DNA from: a virus
Direction: 5' to 3' (one strand)
Virus record (IMG/VR): IMGVR_UViG_3300030107_003140
Location: 1 to 22,535 of that record
DNA: 22,535 nucleotides
Positions within the stretch are counted from its first letter, which is position 1. The number at the start of each line of letters is the position of its first letter. The notes beneath the pieces were generated by a model. That model ran no database searches and was not told the DNA's origin. It was given only the letters and a program-made list of their open reading frames with translations. Shown piece after piece: positions 1 through 7,800 of the stretch. The translations under genes and the position numbers were made by a program.

Positions 1-177
1 GAAGTAGATTGCACCATAGAAGAATACACTGTTCAAGCTAAACGCAGAAAAAAGATTGCTTCATTTTTAAAATGTGAGCATACAGATATAGTAGCATTTA
101 GAGAAGATCGTGGAAATACTTACGCCCTAATGGATATAAATGTTTTCTTATTATTATTAAAAAAACTGAAAGGATAA
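1..177 (+). CDS. Partial hypothetical protein, 3' end only
   Basis: The reading frame is open from the first base to a TAA at 175-177, giving 58 residues; the start lies left of the window. The visible part reads EVDCTIEEYTVQAKRRKKIA and ends with a leucine run followed by KKLKG. It is basic in the first third and has no motif that I recognise. The next gene starts 3 bases after the stop, and its SD (AAAGGA) lies in this gene's last codons, so the two are probably co-transcribed and translationally coupled. A small regulatory or DNA-associated protein is possible, but nothing in the sequence proves it. Confidence 0.7.
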   Translation, partial: EVDCTIEEYTVQAKRRKKIASFLKCEHTDIVAFREDRGNTYALMDINVFLLLLKKLKG

Positions 178-179
178 CT

Positions 180-440
180 ATGTTAGAAATAAGAACTAAA
201 TCAAAAGTAATAAATACTCATTATATAGCATCAGAATTTACTCTAGACGAACTAGAAGAAATTCAAACAGCTTTATATGAAACAGATAAAACAAGCGATT
301 TATTGCAAAAGGTTGGCGATGTGGTTCATCGCGCTCAATCAAGAATTGAAAATCTTAAAGCTTCAGAAAAAAGAAATGTTACACAAGATGAAGTAATACA
401 AGCCCAATCAGGTGCTTGTACTACTGGAAACTGTGACTAA
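180..440 (+). CDS. Small hypothetical protein, 86 aa
   Basis: The ATG at 180 follows AAAGGA with 5-6 bases of spacing. The product is acidic and mostly helical in character (residues about 20-65, with FTLDELEEIQ and a heptad-like stretch). It ends in a short tail with two cysteines (GACTTGNCD). No family was recognised. Its stop overlaps the next start as TAATG, indicating translational coupling with the 63-residue gene. The cysteines are too close to the terminus to form an obvious zinc site alone. It is probably an early or middle phage gene, judged from its position in a run of tiny + strand genes. Confidence 0.75.
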   Translation: MLEIRTKSKVINTHYIASEFTLDELEEIQTALYETDKTSDLLQKVGDVVHRAQSRIENLKASEKRNVTQDEVIQAQSGACTTGNCD

Positions 441-631
441 TGCAAAAAATAGGTTTAAACATACAAACTAAACTAACTCAAGAATTGTTAAAACTTTTAA
501 GTGAATTAGAAGAAGTTGATAGAGATAGAATGTCTAATGATGGCCAACTAATACTTGATAAAATTTGGAAACTATTAGGTCAGCCAACATACGAACAAAA
601 TCAAAAAATACTTGAACAAAAATCAAAATAA
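440..631 (+). CDS. Small hypothetical helical protein, 63 aa
   Basis: The ATG lies in a TAATG overlap with the preceding stop, so it is probably translated by re-initiation; no strong separate SD is visible. The product begins MQKIGLNIQTKLTQELLKLL and is charged and helix-forming throughout, with many Leu, Glu and Lys residues and no cysteine or membrane segment. I recognise no domain. It ends just ahead of the 637-755 inverted repeat, so it closes the first small operon segment. Confidence 0.7.
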   Translation: MQKIGLNIQTKLTQELLKLLSELEEVDRDRMSNDGQLILDKIWKLLGQPTYEQNQKILEQKSK

Positions 632-636
632 TAAAA

Positions 637-755
637 TTGAGGTTCAGACAAAACTTTTATAAAACATTAACTAAATTGAAAGGACCTTTTGGTCTGTGGA
701 TGAAAATAAAGTTGATAAATGAAAGTATTTGCTTGGTTGGCGCCCTGAACCTCAA
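637..755 (+). repeat. 119-base inverted-repeat element with perfect 11-bp closing stem
   Basis: TTGAGGTTCAG at 637-647 is the exact reverse complement of CTGAACCTCAA at 745-755. Inside, GACC-TTTT-GGTC at 683-694 forms a second hairpin, extendable by a G-U pair at 682/695. The spacing and nesting suggest a folded RNA with an outer stem and at least one inner hairpin. The 3' strand coincides with the last codons of a possible short ORF (637-765), so a coding explanation remains open. There is no U-run after the stem on either strand, so it is not an intrinsic terminator. The stem is seen directly; a function as ncRNA or leader is inference. Confidence 0.6.
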
Positions 756-765
756 AAAACTATAA
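637..765 (+). CDS. Possible short ORF, 42 aa from TTG (21 aa from ATG at 700)
   Basis: The frame is open from about 616 to a TAA at 763-765. From the TTG at 637 it would read LRFRQNFYKTLTKLKGPFGL and continue through WMKIKLINESIC, a believable basic peptide. From the only ATG (700-702) it has 21 codons, with no good SD. Its stop overlaps the AAGGGG that serves as SD for the next mini-ORF, fitting a coupled chain. Against it are the absence of an SD for either start and the fact that the region is also explained by an inverted repeat. I give it low confidence and list it so it is not lost. Confidence 0.25.
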   Translation: MRFRQNFYKTLTKLKGPFGLWMKIKLINESICLVGALNLKKL

Positions 766-844
766 GGGGCAAAAATGCTTAATGTTATGTTATTGGGATG
801 TCATTCCCTCCTTGTCTTAGCGGTGATAGCTACCATGCCCCTTA
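763..844 (+). promoter_or_regulatory. Structured leader with SD buried in a 9-bp stem
   Basis: TAAGGGGCA (763-771) pairs perfectly with TGCCCCTTA (836-844). Inside are GGGA/TCCC (795-798 with 805-808) and a weaker TAGC/GCTA (818-821 with 829-832), giving a three-way-junction layout. The stretch is clearly richer in GC than its surroundings, a usual sign of structured RNA in an AT-rich genome. The 5' strand of the stem is AAGGGG, five bases before the ATG of a 25-residue ORF (775-852), so folding would hide that SD. The gene at 854 lacks its own SD, so its translation may depend on opening this stem. Whether it senses a ligand, a protein (perhaps the zinc-ribbon product) or nothing is unknown. 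Confidence 0.55.
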
Positions 845-852
845 ATAATTAA
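775..852 (+). CDS. Hydrophobic mini-protein or leader peptide, 25 aa
   Basis: The ATG at 775 follows AAGGGG with a 5-base spacer, one of the best SDs in the left part. The peptide is strongly hydrophobic across residues 4-21 (VMLLGCHSLLVLAVIATM), enough for one short membrane helix, and ends PLNN. Its TAA (850-852) is one base from the ATG of the zinc-ribbon gene at 854, which has no visible SD, so coupled re-initiation is likely. The last codons contain the 3' strand that would pair with the SD, so ribosome passage would itself open or close the structure. It could be a true small membrane protein, a leader peptide, or an accidental frame in a structured RNA. Confidence 0.45.
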   Translation: MLNVMLLGCHSLLVLAVIATMPLNN

Positions 853-853
853 T

Positions 854-1105
854 ATGGAAACAAAACTACCCTGGTACTTAAATCCCATTGTGGATTTTAA
901 AAAACCTCCTAGGAGATCAAATCTTCTACATAGATGCTCTTTAAGACATTGTGTAGAATGTAAAAAAGTATGGCAATATGATTATTCTAATCCAAACAAT
1001 AAAAAGTTTATTAAATATGATGATATGCCAAAATATGGTTTAACTAAAAAAACTTGCGAAAAATGCAAACAAAGAAAGGTGCAACATGAAAATACCTGTC
1101 AATGA
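854..1105 (+). CDS. Small zinc-ribbon protein, 83 aa
   Basis: Two CxxC knuckles are visible, C33-x2-C36 and C68-x2-C71, with an aromatic W40/Y42 just after the first pair. This is the pattern of a zinc ribbon of the DNA/RNA-binding or protein-contact type; exact ligand and partner are unknown. C28 and C82 lie outside the two knuckles. The region from the first CxxC to the second aligns by eye with the C-terminal half of the 120-residue protein at 1518: CxxC-x3-W-x-Y, then a basic spacer, then Y/F-D-x-x/L-P before T-C-x-x-C-K. The two look like paralogues. The ATG lies one base after the mini-ORF stop and lacks an SD. A short hairpin (AAATCC/GGATTT, 880-897) lies near the start. Confidence 0.75.
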   Translation: METKLPWYLNPIVDFKKPPRRSNLLHRCSLRHCVECKKVWQYDYSNPNNKKFIKYDDMPKYGLTKKTCEKCKQRKVQHENTCQ

Positions 1106-1280
1106 ACAAATGTTAATTCTTGAAGAAGAAAATAATGATTTAAGAGAATTATTAAAAGAGTCTAGAGATTTTTTAGCAAAAATAGGAACATTAAAACCTA
1201 TTATAATGCAGGAATGTAAAGACTTAATAGAAAAAATAAATAATCACAGAACATATAAACATAACAATGTTAGTACTTGA
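1086..1280 (+). CDS. Small coiled-coil hypothetical protein, 64 aa
   Basis: The start overlaps the end of the zinc-ribbon gene by 20 bases and is preceded by AAAGG at about 6 bases from the ATG. The product begins MKIPVNEQMLILEEENNDLR, with heptad-like Leu and Glu spacing over residues 8-50, suggesting a helical or coiled-coil dimer. It has a single cysteine and no membrane segment. No family was recognised; short coiled coils of this sort are common in phage early regions. Its end overlaps the 47-residue membrane protein gene by 14 bases, so these three genes form one coupled set. Confidence 0.65.
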   Translation: MKIPVNEQMLILEEENNDLRELLKESRDFLAKIGTLKPIIMQECKDLIEKINNHRTYKHNNVST

Positions 1281-1410
1281 TATAGCCGAATGGATAGCTA
1301 ACTTTTTTATATTAGGAATAGCTGCGCTTATATGGGTAATAGCTATTTTTATAACAATGGCTTTATTTTCTGTAATTATAGAAAGAATACAAAAATACTT
1401 AGTTAAATAA
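1267..1410 (+). CDS. Small membrane protein, 47 aa
   Basis: The ATG at 1267-1269 opens a frame ending at the TAA at 1408-1410. Almost the whole chain from residue 8 to 38 is hydrophobic (WIANFFILGIAALIWVIAIF, continuing ITMALFSVII), followed by a basic tail (ERIQKYLVK). That fits one long or two tightly packed membrane helices with the positively charged end inside the cell. It overlaps the preceding gene by 14 bases and has no strong SD, so translation is probably coupled. A role in superinfection exclusion, host membrane takeover or lysis timing is possible, but nothing distinguishes these. Confidence 0.6.
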   Translation: MLVLDIAEWIANFFILGIAALIWVIAIFITMALFSVIIERIQKYLVK

Positions 1411-1496
1411 GAGGCAAGGGAAAGTATAATGGTGACTCCTAATATCTGGACACCGAGCCGCCAATACCTATCGATAGGTGCTTTCCCTTCGCTTCT
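1410..1496 (+). ncRNA. Three-way-junction RNA candidate upstream of the second zinc-ribbon gene
   Basis: The outer stem pairs 1410-1424 (AGAGGCAAGGGAAAG) with 1481-1496 (CTTTCCCTTCGCTTCT), 15 base pairs with one bulged C and one G-U pair. Inside are two further hairpins. GGTG/CACC (1431-1434 with 1451-1454) is continued by TCC/GGA (1437-1439 with 1448-1450) across a 2-base bulge. ACCTA-TCGA-TAGGT fills 1466-1479. The element is about half G+C in a region nearer one third. It ends 21 bases before the gene at 1518, whose own SD (AAAGGA) stays outside the fold. It also encloses the SD and body of a 24-codon ORF. A cis-acting leader or free small RNA is likely. Confidence 0.6.
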
Positions 1497-1503
1497 GAAA
1501 TAA
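1429..1503 (+). CDS. Possible leader mini-ORF, 24 aa
   Basis: The ATG at 1429 has AAGGGA eight bases upstream, and the frame runs 24 codons to the TAA at 1501-1503 (start MVTPNIWTPSRQYLSIGAFP). The SD lies in the 5' strand of the 15-bp stem, while the 3' strand lies in the last codons, the same arrangement as the 775-852 ORF. Codons such as CCG, AGC and CGC are unusual for this AT-rich genome, which argues that RNA pairing rather than protein sequence is under selection. The stop is 14 bases before the zinc-ribbon start at 1518. It is best taken as a possible leader peptide. Confidence 0.3.
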   Translation: MVTPNIWTPSRQYLSIGAFPSLLK

Positions 1504-1517
1504 AAAAAGGATAACAA

Positions 1518-1880
1518 ATGAGAAACCGACCTGATGGCTTAAAGCCTGAAGGTCGGATTTCCAGAGACAAACTTGCAGAACTCAAGTATAAAAAAAGAAC
1601 AAATGCTGAAATAGAAACTCTTCGTTTTTATTTTAATGATGATTGGTTTGATGATGCATATACATTTTTTGTTAATTCTAGGTATGGTAGAAGAAACTTA
1701 AAAGGAAGTGCTTACCCATTACAAAAATGCACTTCTTGTAATCGTATATGGAATTATCATATTGTAAAAAAAAGAATCAAATCAAAGCAAACTCAAATAA
1801 AAGATGTCGAATATTGGGATAAATATAAAAGATTTGACCGATTACCTATGGAGAAAGTTACTTGCCCTAATTGTAAATAA
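1518..1880 (+). CDS. Zinc-ribbon protein, 120 aa
   Basis: C71-x2-C74 and C116-x2-C119 make a four-cysteine zinc ribbon in the C-terminal half, with W78/Y80 after the first knuckle as in the 83-residue paralogue at 854. The N-terminal 65 residues are an added, mostly basic and aromatic region (around FYFNDDWFDDAYTFF) absent from the shorter protein. The start has a good SD (AAAGGA, 7-base spacing). A perfect nested hairpin covers codons 3-13, so the mRNA start could be occluded. Nucleic-acid binding is plausible, and autoregulation through the leader or the hairpin is an inference. The stop is only 2 bases from the converging end of the giant gene on the other strand. Confidence 0.75.
   Translation: MRNRPDGLKPEGRISRDKLAELKYKKRTNAEIETLRFYFNDDWFDDAYTFFVNSRYGRRNLKGSAYPLQKCTSCNRIWNYHIVKKRIKSKQTQIKDVEYWDKYKRFDRLPMEKVTCPNCK
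1526..1556 (+). promoter_or_regulatory. Nested hairpin at the start of the zinc-ribbon coding region
   Basis: CCGACCT (1526-1532) pairs with AGGTCGG (1550-1556) and GGCT (1536-1539) with AGCC (1543-1546), around a TAA loop. The two stems are separated by a symmetric internal loop, GAT opposite TGA, which can form tandem G-A pairs plus U-U, a typical protein- or ligand-recognition motif in RNA. It starts 6 bases after the ATG. The paired bases encode RPDGL and PEGR, so the coding sequence tolerates or is shaped by the structure. A translational operator is inference. Confidence 0.5.
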
Positions 1881-1882
1881 AA

Positions 1883-4800
1883 TTACTCTGATTCTAATAA
1901 GTTTCTTTTCTCTCTGCCAATGCCATGTATAGGTATGCCTGTCATTTGCTCTACCCACATTTCTGGAGTTTCTATTGTTTTTGCAATACTACGTCCAAAT
2001 CTTCCAAATGGAAAAAATGTCCACAGATAATAATCAGCAAATCGTTCCCAATTTCCATTAATAGTTGCATTTATTAAGGTCATAGGATACCTAGCAATAG
2101 GTGGTGTAACAATTTGAAGTGGTGCTAATACAGGATGAGGCCACGAAGAAAAGAATGCTCTTTCTCTTTCACGCTCATCACCAAATAACCAATCAGCAGT
2201 ATCTTGCATCCAATTTAAAGGAGGTGGTACAGTTGCATCAAATACACTTCCTGTAAACATATTAGCTAATGATAATGCAAACATATCTAATGTAGCTAAT
2301 CGTTTAAATTTTTCAAAAGATTCAGTTCCTTGTTTAAATCCGTATCTAGCAGCACGTTGATATGTTTGTCTTCTAAATCGTACAGAGTTCCATGCAAAAG
2401 GATGAAAACGTGTCATTACTTTACCAATTGCAGTTCTACTGTAATTGGGTCTAAATGCGCTATGATATAAAAACTGAGTAGCTTCAACACCTTTTAATGC
2501 CATATTAATAACATATGGATCATTGTGTTTTATGTTGGGTATAAAATCTTTTAAATTGTTATATGCATTTAAATAATGTGCAAAAAAACTATCTGTTCTA
2601 AGTTTTTTCTCAGACCAACGCATTGGAATAGCTGCTACATTTGCAACTGCAGTTGTTATTTTATATTTTTTAGCAATTGAAAGAACATCTGCTTCACTTA
2701 TACTAGGACTTGCTTTTAATCTTTCTTGTACTTCACGTAAAAATTCTTTTGCTTCTTTACTAGCAAACTTTCGTTCAAGTGATGCTTCTGTAACATAAAA
2801 AGTTTCATGCGCTCCACTTTCTTCTGCAAATCTACGTAAATGGTCTGATGTTGTTATTTTAGTCCCATCATTTAATTTTGTATCTTTAAATATAGTAGCT
2901 AATAATTTCTTTTTATTAAATGTTGCAGTAGTAAAATTGTATAAACCAGCATTTGCTATTGTATTATGACTACCTCCAAAAAGATTGGCTACTGCTGTTT
3001 TAGGATGTGATAACAATGTAATAAGTGACCATTTTGCTTCAGCCGCACCCATTGAATGCAATATTCTTGATAATGCTTGTCTTCTAGCTTCAGGGCTTTT
3101 TGGAAGTTCTCCATAAAAAGGCAATTTGGGTTTATCTTTTCTGCCCCACAACTTTGTACTTATTTTATCTAATCCATTAACCCCAGCTTCATCTGTTACA
3201 TAATAAAATAAACGCTTATCCCATGTTTGAAATTTCTTATTTTTTGCTAATTCAGATTCAGCTCTTTCTTTCATAGCATCAGAAATTGTATATTCTCTAC
3301 CATGAGCCATTCTTTGAGCCATAGTTTCAGCTTGGTCTTCAAATATTTTTTTTACTGTTTTAAATTTAAGTTTTTTACCTTTTCTTTCTCTGTCGTATGC
3401 TTTAATAATTGCTTCGTATTTTGCAATTTCTGATTTTTTAAGTCCAAATGTTTTAGGATTATACAAAGTGGGATGTCCAAGAACATCTGTAGTATAATCA
3501 CGCATAAGATTTGCCCACTCTTCAGTTATTTCTTTATCGCTAAGTGGATTTAATTCAGTATATCTATCAATTGCTTTTTTACTAATTAATGTAGTAGCGT
3601 TCTTAAAAAATGAATTAATCCATTGTTCTTGATATGCCTCTATAACTTTAAATTCATAACTAGCTCCTGGCATAGGCTCTTCACCTCTAGATTGACCACT
3701 GCTAGGTTTACTAAAATGACCATCCCGTACTGCTTCTTCTTTATTTTGATATTTTTGCCACAGATAATTTGCACCTTCTTGACCACTACCATTATCTAAT
3801 GTAAGAGATTTACCTAATTGCGCTTCAAACATTGTTTCAAGTTCTGCAATCTTTTCATTTATAATTGTCCTAGTCATTGCATCCTGTGCTTCTTGACCAA
3901 TAGTATTTTCTATTCGTTTTAAATCATTGTTTTTAAATGCAAAACGCTCATCTATTCTCATTTCAGTAACAAATTCTCTCTGTTTATCTGTAAGCGTTGG
4001 ATCATAGATGTATTTTTTTTCAAGATTTTTTCTTAATTCAATGCGTTTATTTTCCATAAAATTCTGCATTTCAATTAAACTTGCTTTTGTATCTCCATGA
4101 AACATTCTTGGAAAATATCTACCTTCTACTTTACCAATGCCTTTAAAATAAGTAGGGTTATCTAAGTAGCCTTTAAATTGAACTGAATCAGAAAGTTTGT
4201 ATCTCTGTCTATATCTTTCCCGATAAGCCTTTTGTTTATTTACAGGCATATCTTTAACAAATTGTTCTAATTGCTGTTCATATCGTATACGCCCTAATAA
4301 TTCTGCGCTAAATCCATTTTTACCTAACTGTTCTAAAATATATCTGCCATTTTCTGCTAAAGGCTTTAAATATTTGTTCTCTAGATATTCAAGATTTGCT
4401 CTACCAGTTTTTTCATTATACTTTAAAAATGTATTCTGTTTATTAAATGCTTTGTAATCAGGTTTTTGTGCTTTCTCACCTGTTAATGAATAAGTGTCTA
4501 TTAAACTAAAATCTATATTTGATTTAACAAGTGTATTATAAACTTGACTTAAAAATGCATCATTCTGCTCTGCAATAGTGCGCATTAACTGCTCACCAGT
4601 AACTTCTTTTTGCTGACCTTTTTCTATTATTTTATATGTATTATCTTTTAATGAATTATATAATTTTTCGTTTTTCTTCCATTCTTTCCAATTAAAATCA
4701 GTTTCTAATTCATTTCTACCTTCGTTTCTAAGCCATCTAGTCATTGCTGCTTGATGAAGTTTATTTGCTTCACTAACACCATTAGGTAAATCTAGTATAT

Positions 4801-7800
4801 CTTTACGCCACGTAAAAAATGCATCTCGGTCTTCCTGTGCGATATTAGTTACTATATTTTGCAAATTGTATATACTACCAAAACTATTTTGTAAATGTTG
4901 CATTGTACCTAATGGTACTTTAATACTTGTTCTTCCAAGATTGCCTTTGGCATCTCTAAAATTGACTTCTTGAACAATTGGAATACTGTGGTCATGGGCA
5001 AATTGTCTTTCTGCAACTCTTTGAGGGAATCTATATCTATCTAACCAATTTGGTCTATTTCCTTTTGGTTTTACAGATGTAATATATTCAAGAGTATTTG
5101 CAAAGTGCTTTAAATCTGCGTAAGTAGCTTCTTCAATGCCATAACCTACCCTATCCCTAGATTCTATCATTTTAATAAATACATCATTAATTGAGTCCAA
5201 TGCGTGTTCTGGTAATTTTTTATATGCTTCTACAATACGTTTTGCATCTGCTTTTGCATCTTTTGGAGCCTTAGTGCTTTTTTCAGACACTTTTAAATCA
5301 AAAAGATTTCTAAAGGGCATTAATTGCTCAAACTTTTCTTTTATGCCTTGGTCTTTTTGTTGAGGTGTTTCTGGGCCTTTTTTATTAACATTTTCCATTA
5401 CAGGGTCAACACTAGCTTTTTTAACTTCAGCTTTTATTTTAGGTACAACTGCTCTATCAAATATTTGACTAAATGTATTCATAAAAAGCTGTTTACTAGA
5501 GTTTGGTATCTCATTAGTTAAATAAGGATAATTATGTCTACTTGTTTTATTATAAAAACCTTTAAAATTATCTAATTGTTCTTCAAGACGAGCAAGTTCA
5601 TATCTTTTTCTTTTTGAATCTGGTAAAGACCTTACTTGTTCTAATTTATTTTCATAAACAGTCCTTAATTCCTCAATGCTTCTTGTTTGAGGATATAGAC
5701 TGCCAAGCATATACATATCAAAATATCTAGATGCATTTATAGGATTGATTCCTAGTTCTTCTGCAGTTTCAATAATATCATTTCGTCTATTTCGTATTTG
5801 TTCTTCTGCCTGTTCAATAGTATGTACATTTTTATTCTTACGTAAAGATGGGTCAATAGAGTATATTAATGCATAATCATCTTTAGAGCTAATTGCTTCT
5901 ATTGCAATTCTATCTGCAAACTCTATAAAATTTTCCTCTGATAAACCTCGTTTAAGCATATTGTTATATAATCGTTCACCAGCTTTATTTTGAATCAATA
6001 CGCTAGTAAGGTCCATTAAATCATTTGTTTTATATGTAGTTTCTTTTACTGCTCTTTTTTTACCTCTTGCTTTTGTTCGTCTTTTGCCAAGATCAGGTTT
6101 AACAGTTATATTCATTCTGCGAATCATTTTTAACAAACTTGGGTCTTGGAATCCACCTTGAAATTCGCGTAAAAAACGATTGTATTTCTTAAAATCCATA
6201 TTAGATACTTTTAATGGACTTGGTTCTATTAAATTCTCTGACCTACCATACGCCTTTGAAAGTTCAATAAGGCTTGATTGAAAATTTATTCCCAATTCAT
6301 TAAATTGGTTTAAATTAGTTTGCACATCTTCTAAAGATGGCCTTCTCCCCATATCATCTTTTCTTCTATATAAATTTCGTTTTACATCAAAAATATCTGC
6401 ATATTCAGGTAGATTTTTTAAATCACCAAAAATAGGACGCCTATATAATTCAGCACCAAATTGGTCTTTACTTATTTTACCTTTTTTATTGTAGACATAA
6501 ACTTTAGCATTAGGCATACCTCTTTGCGTTAATACATCTCTCATTTGTATTGCATCTATAAGTTTATAATAACCACTAGAATCTGCAGTTCTTGAAGATG
6601 TTTCTAAAGAATGCTCTTTATATCCCCCAGGTCTATCTAATCCTTCTTTTGTAATAGAGCCAAATTCCATTTCAGCGTATGGTTTATTGTTTCTATCATA
6701 CAATTTAAAACGCTCTTTACCCTTCATTTTTTTAGTTGCTTGTTTATTTATAACATCAGATAAAATAATATTTAAATACTCTTTAGCTGACACTATTTGC
6801 CCCATACCATCTTTACCAGCTTTAGCTGACATACCAGTTCGCAATAAAGCATTGGGCATATATTGAGATATGCTACTATTGATATATGTTAATTCGTTAG
6901 GTGAGCTTTTATCATATATAATATCATTTTTCTTAGCTTTATTTTCTATTGAAGCGCCATTGCGTTCTAAGTTATTTCTTTTCTCATAAACTTCTTTTAA
7001 ATATTCCTTAGGCATACCTTGATAAAGAAATACCTTATCGCCATCTACGTCAGCACCATCAATATAAAAGTGGTCTTTTTGTCTAAGATAAGTACCATAA
7101 TCATATGCACCATTTTTCTTTCCTGTAAAACCATCAAAATACAATACTCTAGTACCACTAATATCTGGACTAGGTACACGCATTACTGCAATACGTAAAT
7201 GCTCTTCTTTAAATTCTTTATCTGATAATTTACTGTCTTCTTTTTTTCTTAACGTAGGGTCTTTATAAGCTTCCCAAGCTTCACCCAATGTTTTATATCC
7301 TTTATGTTTCATATCTTTCATACTATGACCAAGCATAAAATGATCTTCTCTAATTTCTTTATTAGGCAGTCTATTTTTAAATAAAGCGTGATTACCAGCT
7401 ACCCAAGAAGATGCACTAAAATCGTATGTAGGATTTAAATATTTATCTGTAGTATAGCGAACTACTGCATCATTAAAACTTCCAGATTGGTCTTCTAAAA
7501 ATCGTACTGCAAGATGATTATAATCCGTATCTTTAAATTCTTTTGCTATTCTATCTGCATAGGTTTTTGACTCCATTAAATCAATATCATCAATATGGGT
7601 ATCATCACTGCGTTTCCGTTCTTTAGTTATCTTAAAAATGTCATCAACCAACTCTTTAACAACGGGACTTTTAGAATTGCTATTTAAAATATCTGCAATT
7701 TGTTTATGTCCTATTTTGCTTATATTAAAATCTTTAGGAACTTTCATATTAGGATTTTCTAACATTTGCTGGACATAGTTGTTTTGTTTTTCTATGCCTA

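Noticed and set aside
637-663. Sigma70-like promoter TTGAGG with TATAAA
   Set aside because: The spacer is only 15 bases and the TTGAGG is fully explained by the inverted repeat.
637-755. Retron-type RNA suggested by the long inverted repeat
   Set aside because: No reverse transcriptase gene or effector is nearby, and no priming-G motif was recognised.
1425-1430. TATAAT as a -10 box
   Set aside because: No acceptable -35 is placed 16-18 bases upstream, and it lies within the structured element beside the mini-ORF start.
1416-1490. Structured element read as a tRNA (7-bp GGGAAAG/CTTTCCC acceptor-like stem)
   Set aside because: The T arm has a 4-base loop, no TTC-like loop, no proper D arm and no anticodon stem of normal size.
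1224-1517. Minus-strand frame of 97 codons over the 47-residue membrane gene and structured element
   Set aside because: It has no SD, crosses the structured RNA and mirrors the AT-rich hydrophobic + strand gene.
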